From Hetaerina americana (taxonomy: Eukaryota > Arthropoda > Insecta > Odonata > Calopterygidae): a DNA stretch of 64,000 nt. The notes beneath the pieces were generated by a model. It did not search any database. It was not told where the DNA came from and worked only from the letters and a program-made list of their open reading frames with translations. The position numbers were made by a program, and so were the translations under genes. Below, in pieces: positions 12,340 to 23,029 of the stretch (its first letter is position 1; each line of letters begins with the position of its first letter). Where the stretch lies: NCBI GenBank assembly GCA_022747635.1, contig JAKTNV010000006.1, forward strand, positions 69,561,090 to 69,625,089, read 5' to 3'.

Positions 12340-12995
12340 TTTCCTCTCATTTTCTCATTCTATCTGCACATTAACCAAAACCCGCATTACTCCCTGCCCA
12401 CCTAACCCACCCTCCGTTCCATCTCGCTCTTATCTATCTCCAGATGACCGCCCCAAACTTCCGCCAACCTGGCTCACACCTTAAACACCCCCTCGCTCCA
12501 TTCTGTGCTCTCCCCTAACCTCTCCATCCCTCAACACTTATTCCTCCCCCCTGGGGCCCGAAAAATCCCTCGCGCTAGCCCTCAACCCTCACACCAACTC
12601 CTACCCCCCCCCCTAACTCACCCTGTCCACAATTCGTGGGCTCCCCCAAAATCGCACCCTCCACACCAGTGATTCACTCCTCCATTGTGAATGGATCGTA
12701 AATCGGCGTGTGAAGGTGGAATAGGTTTCCATGACGGCTGCTCATAAATGATGTACAAGTTTTCACTCCCTGTAATCCCCCACTCCCGCCATCTCTCTCC
12801 CCATCTCCTATCCTTGCTCGTCCGCCAATATCCATCCATCTACACCCTCTCTCTCCCTTCTCTTTCTCTACTTTACCTACGTCATTCTCCCATCTCACCC
12901 GTTTTTCCTCTGACCCGAGGTCACCCGAACACCCTCGGCTGAATGACAATGCCATAACAAACCCCTCTCTCCCTTTCCCTTCGCCAGACGACAAT
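12340..12995. other. GC-rich, C-skewed block
   Basis: A sharply bounded GC-rich block in AT-rich DNA, with long C-rich runs on the plus strand. Open frames exist on both strands and none has recognisable protein features. It could be a regulatory island or an untranslated exon. Confidence 0.35.
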
Positions 12996-12999
12996 CGCA

Positions 13000-14615
13000 G
13001 ATGAGAGAATGAAAGTAGTAGTAATATTTTTTGCCAGAATGACCCCGACGCTGCCTCCCTTATTATATATAACGTCTGCCTCATTGGATTAATTTCTCAG
13101 GGGCAGATTTGTGTTTGTGTTTGTGCAGTCGGGGTGCGTTTCCCACGGATTTATGAAAGAGAAAAATCGCTGATAGGAGCGGTCTACCCCAAGCAATCTA
13201 CTGACTCATCGAATAATTTAAAGAAAACACAAGTTCACTATTCATGAAGCACACCTACCATTTCAATCAGAAGCTGAAGAATCCTTTCATTCCAATTCAT
13301 TATATGTGAAGGCGCTTAAACGTTTTCAAAAGGATATTTATTTTCTCAGTATGAGATATATAGCTGAAAAGAATATAGGTATATTTGATTTGAACTGCTT
13401 TTAGTTAATTACCAGTTATTACACAGAAAACATGTCAGGGTAATTCATAAAAGGTATTTTCATCATTAACAGTGATGCTCAAATTTTTAATTAATTAAAA
13501 ATAAGTTCAATTTCATAAATAAATAAGCTGACTGCTTAACATTTATACCATCTCACAGATAACAATTTCCTATTTCATTGATTTACTTTGAAAATGCGTA
13601 TACATAAATACAGCATAAATAACGAGTGAAGAAATGATGCGAGACCGCTGGTTTCTCCAGCCCATAGAGTATAGTTATAAAAATATATTATAGTATAAAA
13701 TGGCATAAGTTGAAGTTATTACTTAAGCTACAACTGTTTGAGGTGTATGTAAAGAATCTTAAATAACGTACTTTTCTATTTTATCATGTGGAAAGCTTCG
13801 ACCTAGAAGAGTGGAAGTGTTTGACGGAGTTGGAATTTGATATAAAACATGATTAATCAAAATTATTTGAAATGAAACTTGTAGCTGAAGGAAACGATAC
13901 AGCTTATTTGATATTTTACTTTTCTCAATGGTTTGTTGAGGAGTTTCGATTTTTTATTAGCTTCCCAGCTGAATGGTACGCTAATCTCTCAACAATATTG
14001 CAATGGGTTGAAAAGTGGATTCGAAAAATTCTAAAATGCATTTTAATACATGTGCTGACTTAACTTCTGCGACGAACAAACGAGTAAGGTTTTTTAAAAC
14101 TATTTTTGCATCACTCTTATCTCTTTTAAACATCAGAAAGACTACAACGTCAAGTGGTGGTAGGGGTCGTGCATTCTAAATACTTTACAGCTATGCTGGC
14201 GAAGGCAATGATAATTGCTTCTGTTGACAGTGCCCATGTCTGATATGTCGAAGAGTGGAAGCCAAAGAAAGCCTGAAACGTCTATTCGTTAGTGAGGCGG
14301 CTGTAAAAGTCGTCTGACGCTAGTCCGTTTGAGTGATTTGGTCGTGCTAAGAGCATTATTGAAGAAACCAAAGGAAGAAGCCACCTCACATAGTTATCCC
14401 ATGAATCAATGATGGAAATAGATCTGATTATGAGCCTTGACCACCACGAAAACATACCCGTCAGTGGGAGAGGAAAGCTGCTGTCTTCAACTAACGAAAC
14501 CTATGTAAATAGAAATCGAGAGCAGATGCTAAAATAAGACAGAGGGGAAAAATCTCCTTACTGTAACGATTTGGAATGCAAAGACGATGGTGTGAACTGC
14601 GGAATCAGCAAGATA
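13000..14615. other. AT-rich non-coding stretch
   Basis: No gene was recognised. A 63-codon frame at 13872-14063 has no recognisable domain and is not claimed as a gene. Confidence 0.45.
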
Positions 14616-14619
14616 AAAG

Positions 14620-15365
14620 ACTAAATCTCCAGAGCTGGAGGTAGGAATGAAAGCAGTCAAGGAATCCATTAATGAAATTTCATTTTCGGTTGACCAAACT
14701 TTACTTACCCTGCTGGGTTAAGGTTTACAATCATTGCCGAGCAAGTAAGAAAATTATTTTTATAGATTTAAGATGCAATGTAAAGTAAACAAAGATTCTT
14801 AGACATTAGATAGAGAAGAAGACCAATTTAAACGTTAAAACTGGAGGGCACAAGCTACGAGGGACCAAGCTCCTATTGAAGATAGAAAAGTGGAACTATC
14901 GTGACTGTTTTTTACAATAAAATTTTCAAAGTATGAGGGACGTAGGAAGAAGAATAATTCTAAGAGAGGAAGCTAACTTAGAAGGGAATTGATGAAAAGT
15001 ACTTTAGGTAAAGATATTCAGAAGAGACTTCCTGAATTTTTGAAAAACTTCAATTCGTTGCGAGGTAATGAATAGCACGGAAACATGGTCGTTGAAGTAA
15101 GATGATAAACTTAGATTGAAGAGTTCGAATATGGACGCGTAGAAGTTAAGTTAAGGAAAAGTGGACATAAAGTGAAACAAAGGTGTGCTATGCACGGTGT
15201 GGCAAGAGAAAGGATTGTTAGCAGAACTCCTAAGGAGGCAGGAAATGTAGATATACAACCCTTTAACATGGGCTGGAATGCCGAAGATTTCATGCAAGGG
15301 AAACCTTAAACAAGAGAGACGAGGCAAGGCAAACGAGAGAGAGAGGAAGGAGCACAACAGGGATA
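14620..15365 (+). mobile_element. Old RTE-type LINE relic, 3' half
   Basis: Plus-strand sequence follows the order of the RTE 3' half. A ggaggtaggaatgaaag block comes first (about 14640), then a decayed version of the FADDQAL active-site region near 14690. Between 15075 and 15360 frames read ETWSLK, GLLAELLRRQE and KQERRGKANEREEG, matching ETWSLKQ, GLLGEILWRQE and LGKRGKGRN of the younger copies. Stops and indels are frequent, so this is an old insertion. Its 5' boundary is a guess. Confidence 0.6.
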
Positions 15366-15814
15366 TTTATCAAAATGAAAGGAAGTAGAATGCATACAAA
15401 ATTAGAGACCACTTTGTTTTAAGTACGGGGTGTCACATTATTCTTGTTAGACGAAGGTAACAAGTATAGTGATATCAAGTCGGCGTCCATCCAAAAGAGA
15501 CCTTAAACGGTATACTAACAAAAAATATTAGTTTACTCATACTCTACAACTTACGCTGGAACCTTCTATTGACATCAACCTAATAATTTTAATTAATGAG
15601 ACCGTAAACCTCCATTAAGTTAAAGATGTGCGACAAGCATATCATCGACTAGGGTACATTTTCGTCACCTTGCAATCATTCTATTTCTTGCGATGCTGGT
15701 GACATTAAAAAGAATATAATTTCAAAATAATGGAAAGGGCTATCGTGAAATTGCCAGAAGAAATTAATTGAAATAGGTCTTATTCATCAGAAAATAGGTA
15801 ATAGATGACCGAGT
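15366..15814. other. AT-rich non-coding stretch
   Basis: No feature was recognised between the LINE relic and the SINE. Confidence 0.45.
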
Positions 15815-16095
15815 AGTAGTTTTTGGGGGAGGCGACCGATAGCTAAGGTCATATGCGTCATTAGGGATGAACGCCAAAGGATAAAAGGGTAGAGAACAAT
15901 CTGGCGTGGGCATTAACCTAATCTTAATGAAAGGCGTCAAGGGGTTCGCAGATTAATGTCCTATCCGACGGACGGCGTACTCATTTAAAGATCACCTCCA
16001 CAAAGCACTTCAACAAGGGATCAGGATACCATTGAAAAGTATCTGTTGCCTCAAAGATTCGCACTCGGGTCCTAAGATGGGAAGCAAATCTAATT
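15815..16095 (-). mobile_element. tRNA-derived SINE, family B, copy 2
   Basis: It aligns block for block with the copy at 54580-55075: gaggcgaccgatagct, ggcattaacctaatct, aaaggcgtcaaggggt, ggacggcgtactcat, and the degraded B-box end near 16060 (complement of a ggttcgaatc-like T-arm). It is uninterrupted, so it shows the empty site of the insertion found in the third copy. It does not encode a protein. Confidence 0.65.
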
Positions 16096-16666
16096 ATTTC
16101 AATCTTCGTCTCTTTCGCTGCCATATCTTCAATTTCTTCGCCGGTTTTCTTTCCAATCCGGTTTACTTTATTAATTCTTTTCCACTACCAAAACCCAATA
16201 GCCTCAAACTTGAACTTATCTTCTTGCCTCGACGACCAATTGTATTTGCAAAATTTTTAACGTGAATGACTTAAAGGATTTTTATAAATATTATTACTTC
16301 TTAACTTTATTCTTACTTACCTCTCTAGGCTAATAGATATTAAAAATTGATTAATTTGATTTTTGAAAATAATTGACTCAATTTTTCAAACAATTTTTCT
16401 TTAAACAAACAGAACTCATAATTTCAAGGATATGAAACCTTCGGGGATGTAAAGAAGTTGTGAGAAATGCCTATTCCTGAAGAGCCTGGTCCTTCATTAA
16501 ACGGGAAAATAATTACGTCCATGTAATTTTGGCCAATGCAAAAGTGAATAACTCAAATAAACTCTACATGAATATCAAATGTAAACATGCATTTTTACCA
16601 AGTTTATCCTCAAGTGAATCAAAAGAAAATCATCAAAAACTTTAAGCATAAATAATATGCTATTAC

Positions 16667-16672
<6 letters not shown>
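16096..16672. other. AT-rich non-coding stretch
   Basis: Nothing recognisable was found. A 77-codon frame at 16032-16265 partly overlaps the SINE end and has no recognisable features. Confidence 0.45.

Positions 16673-16727
<55 letters not shown>
16673..16727. repeat. (TA)n array at the 3' end of RTE copy B
   Basis: About 55 bp of TA dinucleotides directly abuts the 3' terminus of the minus-strand RTE copy B (taaggtaatttaccgg reads into the element). Confidence 0.95.
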
Positions 16728-16730
<3 letters not shown>

Positions 16731-16825
16731 AGGTAATTTACCGGTTAAGGTAAGTTTTTGGATGGACACCACTACAAACAATAATTTTATTACTCCAAAC
16801 AAAACACAAAATCTATCATCATACT

Positions 16826-18424
16826 CTATATCAGGTCCCTCTTCATCCCTGAGTACTTTCTCCCTCCCTTCATCCCGTCCAACATCCCTATCCTGTTCCT
16901 TACCTTTCCTCTTTTGCCCAACATTCTCCCCTCTAATACAGTCTTCAACATCTCACTGCCGGTAAAAACCCCCTTCCTCCACTTTCCCTGCCTCCATAGG
17001 ATTACTCCAAACAAACGTCTCCCTTCGCCCACCATACCAAGTACTTCCTCATTTTTTTTCTTCTTTGTCCATTTCACCTTCTCCATTCTTCTACACACCC
17101 ACATTTCAAAAACCTCCAGTCTAGGTCTATCCTTCTGCTTCAATGACCACGTTTCCGCACCGTACATAGCTACACTCCATATCAAAGTTTTTACGACTCA
17201 TTTCTTAATCTCTTTACTCAACTATCTTCTGTCATCAACTCCCTCCTACTTCTGAAAGCCTCTTTGCCCAGCGCAATTCTTCTCCTTACGTCCCTACTAT
17301 TTTGACCGTGTTGGTCCAAAACACTACCGAGATACGTTAACGGTTCTACCTGCTCTAGTTTTCCCCTCCTATTCTAATGTTTAGCTAGGCCTTCGTCTTT
17401 CTAGAAAATCGCATGACCATTGTTTTATTAATGTTGATTCTCATCCCATACCTCTCGCACTGAATTTCCAATTCACTAAGGAATGCTTGCAGTCCCTTGG
17501 CTGAATGCCAAACTAAAGCTTGGTCATCAGCAAACCTAACTGATGTTACGAATTCCCCGCCCACTTTCATTCCTACCTCCAGCTGAACCCATGCCTCTAT
17601 AATAATTTCCTCTGTATACAGGTTGAACAGCAACGGTGATAATGGGCAACCCTGCCTTACACCTCTTCCTAACACTGCCCATCCTGCCTCCCCGTTTCCC
17701 ACAGGTACCTGAGCAGTCTGAGACATGTACAGGTTGCAGATTAGCCTCCTTTCCTTCCAATCTATTCCTATTTTCTGCAATATACTCAATATTTTTTCCA
17801 AATTCACTCTTTCAAACGCTTTTTCGAAATCTACGAAACAGGCAAATACCTCCTGGTTGTGTTCCATATCCATCTCGATTAATAACCTAATTACTGCAAT
17901 GGCATCACGCGTACCCCTCCTTTTTCTAAACCCAAACTAATCATCCCCTAAGTAATCATTTGCCCTATTCTCTATCCTTTTTTTTATGATCCTGAGAACA
18001 ACTTTACCTGCGTGGGATATCAAACTTATAGTCCTATAGTACGCACATGATGTCGTCTCTACCTTTTTCGGAATAGGAACTAAAACTGACCTCATAAAGT
18101 CTTGCGGCCAGATTCCTTCCTCATAAATACTACAGATCAGCCCATATAGCCTCATCCTCCTTTATTGTCTAGTATGCCTGGACCTAAGCTGTCTTCCTCT
18201 ACGTCATTTTCTTTTTTAATGTCTAACTTTGTTGGTCTGAGTTCTTTGCTACACAGTTCTTCTATATACTCCTTCCATCTCTCCTGGATCTTTCCTGCCT
18301 CAACTAATACCTTACCCGCCTTATCTCTAACTGTTAGCATAACTCTTCCTTTCTTATTTCCCGATAACGATTTAATTTTGCTGTACAGCGCACCGATTTC
18401 ACCCTTCATCTGCAGACTTTCCAT
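16826..18424 (-). pseudogene. RTE reverse transcriptase, copy B, broken
   Basis: Four disconnected open pieces, read in order on the minus strand, make up the RT. They are a linker (18424-18152), fingers with IYEEGIWPQDFMRSVLVPIP (18155-17937), palm (17873-17385) and a C-terminal piece (17185-16826). In the palm piece, motif A is ACFVDFEKAFERV with the catalytic Asp at residue 15. Motif B is GVRQGCPLSPLLFNLY at residues 71-86. The active site FADD is at residues 114-117. The C-terminal piece has LIWSVAMYGAETWSL and MWVCRRMEKVKW, as usual for RTE elements. Catalytic Asp residues are intact. The breaks are frameshifts, stops and the small deletion at about 18158. Confidence 0.88.
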
Positions 18425-18574
18425 ATCCTCGCACTGCGTCTTCCACCATGCTTCTTTTGCTTTTTTTGTTGCCCCCTTAATTTATTGTTTAAATCTTTGT
18501 ATTAATTTTGCCTAATTCTGTATTTACATTCTTCCATTATCGCAGCTCATCCATGGTTGTAATCATCTCATCCG

Positions 18575-19750
18575 TCAACAATGGTTTCCTAGTCTTTTAG
18601 CGTTAACGGTTCCAATAGTGTCTTTTGCGGCTATAGACAACCCTTTCTTGATCATTTCCCATTTTTCTTCGATAGTACTAAGCCCTTTACCATCCTCTAT
18701 GATTTTCTCTACCGCCTGTTTGTATTCCTTCCTTTTCAACCCATCTAATGCTTCTACATTCCATTTTCTAACTCGCCGCCCCTGCCTTATCTTTTTGAAA
18801 CGTACGCTACATTTCATAACAACTAGATTGTGGTCTGAGTCTGCATCCGCTCCCGGGAAGCTGTGGGAATTTATCACACTGTTCCTAAACCTATGTCTAA
18901 CCAGGATATAATTTAGCTGATACCTTTCTGAGTCACCTGGCATTTTCCATGTATACCTGCTTCTTTTGTGGTGTCTAAACCAAGTGTTGGTGATGATTAG
19001 CCCCTGTCTCCTGCAGAACTCAAATGCTTTCTCCCCGCGGTCATTCCTCGTGCCTAAACCGTAGTCCCTCACCTTATCACCATCTCTTCCTTCGCCTACC
19101 GTCGCATTCCAATCCCCCATCACTATCAAATGTTTCCCTCCAGGAACACACGCGATTAATTCCTCTAACTGGTCGCATATCCTATCGACCTCTTCTTCCT
19201 TATGGTTGCTCGGTGGCATGTATACCTGAATAATAACTAAGTTCGTCGGTTCTGCTTTTATCTCCACTAGTAGTATTCTATCTGTTACCTGCTCTATGTT
19301 GACTACGCTTCTTCCTACCTCTTCATTTAATATTATGGCAACCCCTCGTTTGCTCTCGTCCCCGCCGCTGTATATTATTCTATAATTATCACTCCAGTAG
19401 TCCCCGCTATCTTTCTATCTCACCTCGCATAGACCTAAAATATCTATATTTCCCCTTTCCATCTCTCGCTTAACATTCTCCAATTTCCCTCACCTCATCA
19501 TTGTCCTAACATTCCACGTTCCTATTCTAACTAATTTGGTCTCCTTCTCCTGCGTCATCTGTCCTGCTGGTGCTTGTTTTCCCTTGCTAGGGTTTCGTGG
19601 GATGACGACGGCGGAAGCCTTGTCTCCCCCGCTACTGGGCACGACACACGGCCGATTGGGCCGAGCCCCGTAGTTGCCAGGACTCAAAATCTCTCTATAA
19701 TCCATCATGTTACTCTTGTGAATGATAATTGAGGTGGTTTCCCGTTGCAT
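18575..19750 (-). pseudogene. RTE endonuclease domain (APE-like), copy B, broken
   Basis: This region would encode the apurinic-endonuclease-like domain that nicks target DNA for target-primed reverse transcription. An ATG at 19750 opens a frame with GTWNVRTM (motif I Asn) near residue 78. Two in-frame stops follow, after MMR and after a CEVR-like motif II. The downstream open part (19267-18575) has VYMPPSN, MGDWNATVG (motif with catalytic Asp and Asn), RYTW and SDHNLV (catalytic Asp-His). The usual Asp in the RYQLDYI-type motif is Asn here (RYQLNYILV). Such EN fragments are often mislabelled craniofacial development protein 2 in insect annotations. The family assignment is firm. The copy is inactive. 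Confidence 0.85.
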
Positions 19751-20000
19751 TCCTCAATAGTGTTTTCAACGTGACACCATCACATACTGGCCGCCACATT
19801 GGGATCAGACGCCATTGCAGCCGCCTCACTGAGGAACAGACGCTGCGTGGACTACCTTTCGTCTGGCTCCTAACCTTCGACCTATCTGGCATGGGTGACC
19901 CTACCAGGAGTAATAATTATTACTCCCACCAGTACAGCTCTAGGGGTCATCGATACGCGCAAGCCTTTCCACCACGTCAAGGTTGTAGTCCGGGGAGGGA

Positions 20001-20020
20001 TATATATATATATATATACA
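20001..20020. repeat. Short (TA)n tract
   Basis: This tract lies between the 5' end of RTE copy B and the mariner inserted beside it. It supplies the TA target of the mariner. Confidence 0.85.
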
Positions 20021-20022
20021 TA

Positions 20023-20775
20023 CGAGGGTCATCCGGAAAGTAGTACCCGTTCGTGCCGCATGAAGTGCTGACGACGCGAGTAGCCGCTGAACGAGGTCAG
20101 ATAGCTTCAGTGGCTTGTCTGCCTTCTCTGAGCCAAGTTGCGTGACGCTAGCATTGCCTGTGTTGTTTCTGTGATTGTTTACAATGTTTAAAAAAATTGA
20201 GAACGCCGCCAGTTGTGAAGTGAGGGCAGTGATTAAATTCCTCAATGCAAGAAACGTTCGCCCATGTGATATTCATCGCCAATTAAAGGAGGTGTATGGA
20301 GACAATGTAATGGACGAGTCGTCTGTTCGGCGGTGGTGTCGCAACTTCAACATGGGGAGGGGGAACACACACGACGATGAGCGTTCGGAGAGACCGTCTG
20401 TCATTACAGACCAACTGGTGAGCTCAGTTGACGAATTCGTGAGGAACGATCGGCGCGTCACAATTGATGACATCTGTGAGCATTTTCCCAATGTTTCTCG
20501 AACAATTGTTCATGAAATTGTTAAACACCATCTGCATTATGCAAAAATTTGTGCAAGATGGGTCCCTCGCGTATCTCAATGAGCTGGCGGCGAAGGACTA
20601 TGCAGCAGGAATACAGAAACTTGTCACACGTTATGACAAATGCCTTAATTTGCTTGGAGATTATGTTGAGAAGTAGTTTAAAGTATCCTCTTTCAAATAA
20701 AATTTTTTATGTTTGTTAATATTTACTTTTGTGTCTTTATTTCACGAACGGGTACTACTTTCCGGATGACCCTCG
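20023..20775 (+). mobile_element. Internally deleted mariner (MITE-like), perfect 33-bp TIRs
   Basis: The ends cgagggtcatccggaaag at 20023 and its exact complement ending at 20775 form 33-bp terminal inverted repeats without a mismatch. Both are flanked by TA, the standard mariner/Tc1 target duplication. The length is 753 bp against about 1.3 kb for complete mariners. Inside are the start and the very end of a transposase joined across a deletion that removes the whole catalytic domain. The perfect TIRs mean it could still be cross-mobilised by a related active transposase, and suggest a recent insertion. Confidence 0.93.
20184..20582 (+). CDS. Mariner transposase N-terminal DNA-binding fragment
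   Basis: An ATG at 20184 opens about 132 codons starting MFKKIENAASCEVRAVIKF. This matches the paired helix-turn-helix DNA-binding region of mariner transposases: first helix-turn-helix over about residues 10-50, a linker with DERSERPS, and a second helix-turn-helix over about 75-115 ending RTIVHEIVKHHLHYAKICARWVP. The frame stays open up to the deletion junction near 20570, where it runs out of frame and stops. The conserved C-terminal tail (LNELAAKDYAAGIQKL, LLGDYVEK) follows in another frame at about 20570-20676. All three catalytic Asp residues are gone. If expressed, it would be a TIR-binding peptide without strand-transfer activity. Expression is not shown. Confidence 0.75.
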   Translation: MFKKIENAASCEVRAVIKFLNARNVRPCDIHRQLKEVYGDNVMDESSVRRWCRNFNMGRGNTHDDERSERPSVITDQLVSSVDEFVRNDRRVTIDDICEHFPNVSRTIVHEIVKHHLHYAKICARWVPRVSQ

Positions 20776-20849
20776 TATATTTATAACCATAAAACCGTAA
20801 ACACAGTATTTCACGCGAAGGTTGGTTTGGAAGGCGATTTTAGAGTTCA

Positions 20850-21070
20850 CTCATTACTAAGCCTGATGGCGTATGAAATTCACACATCAGGGTAGGGGGG
20901 TCAGTTCTTTTCCCTCTGCCGGTTATGGTTTCCCAGGAAGACCTGTTGACCGAAAAATCAAATAGCTTGAGTGGAGCTGCAGGCGCCCAGAGTTCCTCGC
21001 CCAGGAATCAAACCCGGGACCCTCCGATCGGTAGTCCAACGCTCTACCCCCTGGACTTCCGCGACCTAAT
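20850..21070 (-). mobile_element. tRNA-derived SINE, family A, copy 1
   Basis: Read from 21070 on the minus strand, the element begins with a tRNA-like head. The A-box complement is at about 21036-21046 (ccaacgctcta) and the B-box complement at about 21004-21014 (ggaatcaaacc). The body contains the complements of gtggagctgcaggcgccc and agggtaggggggtcagttc. A second copy with the same order lies at 29560-29795 in the same orientation. The head resembles a functional tRNA in outline, but the 3' body and the second copy identify a SINE. Confidence 0.78.
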
Positions 21071-21089
21071 GATGTATAATATATCGTCA

Positions 21090-23025
21090 AAGAAGGTAAC
21101 GGTAAACCACCTCATTTTTCATTCCCAATATTTAAATGATAGAAAATATAGAGAATATGAGTGCTGGCAACTACGGGGCTCGCCAGTGCGTCGTATCCGG
21201 AAGCAGGGAAGGCAAAGCTTCCGCGGTCGTCATCCCACGAAACACTTTATAGGGAAAACCGGCAGCAGCAGGAAAGAAGACGTAGGAGAAGAAGATCAAA
21301 TTATTTAGAATAGGAACGTGGAATTTAAGGACAATGTTGAGGACAAGAAAACTAGAGAATATTATGCGAGAGATGGAAAGAGGAATTATAGATAATTTAG
21401 TTCTTCGAGAGGTGAGTTGGAAGGATTGCGGAGATTACTGGAGTGATAATTATAGAATAATATGCAGCTAATATATAATATATAGCTTAGATCCAGGCAT
21501 ACTCGACGATAAGTTAAAAAGGCTATTTAGGGAGGTGAAATTAAATTTGGCCGTTGGGGTGGAACTACTAAAAGGTTTATGGAAAAGTGGTAGGAAGAGG
21601 CTTTAGGTGCTGATTCGTAGTGTTTATGAGGAAGGCATCTGCCCGGAAGATTTAGTGAGATCAGTGTTAGTTCATATTCCGAAAAAGGTAAATTCTACTT
21701 TATGTGAGGACTACGGAACAATAAATTTGATTTTTCATACAACCAGAGTGGTTCACAGGATCATCAACATAAGGAAAGGGAGTAGGGAAAATGACTACTT
21801 AGAGGATGATCGGTTTGGGTTAAGGAAAGGGAGAGATACGCGTAATGCCATTGCAACAATGAGATTATTAATCGAGAGGAATATAAAATACCACCAGGAA
21901 GTATTTGCCTGTTTTGCGGATTTAAAAAAATCCTTTGATAAAGTGAATTGGGAAAAAATAATGAGGATATTGCAGAAAAAAGGACTAGATTGGAGGGACA
22001 GGTGGCTAATCCGTAACTAGTACGTCTCAGACTACTGAGGTGCGAGTGGGGAACGGGGAGTCCGGTTGGGCAGTGTTAGGAAGAGGTGTAAGGCAGGGTT
22101 GCCCATTATCACCGTTGCTGTTCAACCTGTATACAGAGGAAATTATTATAGAGGCATGGGTACAGCTGGAGGTAGGAATGAAAGTGGGCGGGGAATTCGT
22201 AACATCAGTTAGGTTTCCTGATAACCAAGCTTTAGTTTGTCATTCAGCCAAGGGACTGCAAGCATTGCTTAGTGAATTGGAAATTCAGTGCGAGAGGTAT
22301 GGGATGAGAATCAATATTAATAAAACAAAGGTTATGCGATTTTCTAGAAAGAAGAAGGCCAAGCTTAACATTAGAATAGGAGGGGAAAAACTAGACTAGG
22401 TAGAACAGTTTACGTATCTCGGTAGTGTTTTGGACCAACACGGTCAAAGTAGTACAGACGTAAGGAGAAGAATTGCGCTAGGCAAAGAGGCTTTCACAAG
22501 GAGGAGGGAGTGGATGACAGGGACGTTGAGTAAGGATGTTAAGAAAAGACTCGTAAAAACTTTGATATGGAGCGTAGCTATGTACGGTGCGGAAACGTTG
22601 TCATTGAAGCAGGAGGATAGTGGTAGACTGGGGGCTTATGAAATGTGGGTGTGTAGAAGAATGGAGAAGGTGATATGGACAGAGAAGAAAACAAACGAGG
22701 AAGTACTTGGTATGGTGGGCGAAGAGAGGGGTTTGTTGGGAGAAATCCTATGGAGGCAGGAAAAATGGTTGAAGGGTGTATTGATCAGTAGTGTGATGTT
22801 GAAGACTGTAATAGAGGGGAAAATGTTAGGCAAACGTGGAAAGGGAAGGAACAGGATAGGGGCGGTGGATGGAATGAAGGGGGAAGAAGGTACTCAGGGA
22901 TGAAGAGGGACCTGATTTAGTCTAGGTGGCTGGATTGTATTTTTGAGGAGTTACTAAATATTTATTTGGTAGTTGTGCCCATTCAAAAACGTACCCTAAC
23001 CATTAAATTACCTTATAACAATAAT
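21090..23025 (+). mobile_element. RTE-type LINE, copy C, internally deleted
   Basis: A plus-strand copy starting in the 5' region (about 21090, matching copy B's aaccacctca block) and ending in the family 3' end (tggtagttgtgcccattcaa, then taaattacctta) near 23025. The EN domain is intact only at its start. At about 21470 the sequence jumps directly to the RT linker, so roughly 1 kb holding most of the endonuclease is missing. The 3' tail is a weak AT-rich (ataataatata) stretch rather than a long (TA)n array. Confidence 0.88.
21150..22903 (+). pseudogene. RTE EN-RT remnant, copy C
   Basis: The EN start is visible (RIGTWN-like near 21310), then the internal deletion. RT fingers and the motif A region form an open piece at 21607-22020 (YEEGICPEDLVRSVLVHIPK; the motif A region is now FADLKKSFDKV). 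The palm continues at 22040-22399 with GVRQGCPLSPLLFNLYTEE. The active-site FADD has become FPDN, so the catalytic Asp pair is destroyed. The C-terminal piece at 22430-22903 keeps LIWSVAMYGAETLSLKQ and MWVCRRMEKVIW. Stops separate the pieces. This copy is dead by both deletion and active-site change. Confidence 0.85.
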
Positions 23026-23029
23026 AATA

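Larger units (their letters stand above)
16728..20000 (-). mobile_element. RTE-type LINE, copy B, nearly full length
   Basis: A 3.3-kb minus-strand non-LTR retrotransposon with a 5' leader, an APE-type endonuclease, a reverse transcriptase and a short 3' UTR. The 3' end (gtccatccaaaaacttacc, then ccggtaaattacctta) is shared with copy D and directly followed by (TA)n. The 5' leader near 19960-20000 matches copy E (44150-46005), which helps fix the 5' end at about 20000. Compared with copy D, about 100 bp between the pre-finger linker and the RT fingers is missing at about 18158. The coding regions are broken by stops. It is the best template in the window for the family structure. Confidence 0.9.

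Noticed and set aside
18575..19267. A host craniofacial development protein 2-like gene
   Set aside because: It lies in an RTE element, directly followed by RT sequence. That annotation name is a common mislabel of the RTE endonuclease.
21000..21070. A functional tRNA gene on the minus strand (also 29720-29790 and 7420-7490)
   Set aside because: A and B boxes are present but continue into shared SINE bodies, and two of them are copies of one family.
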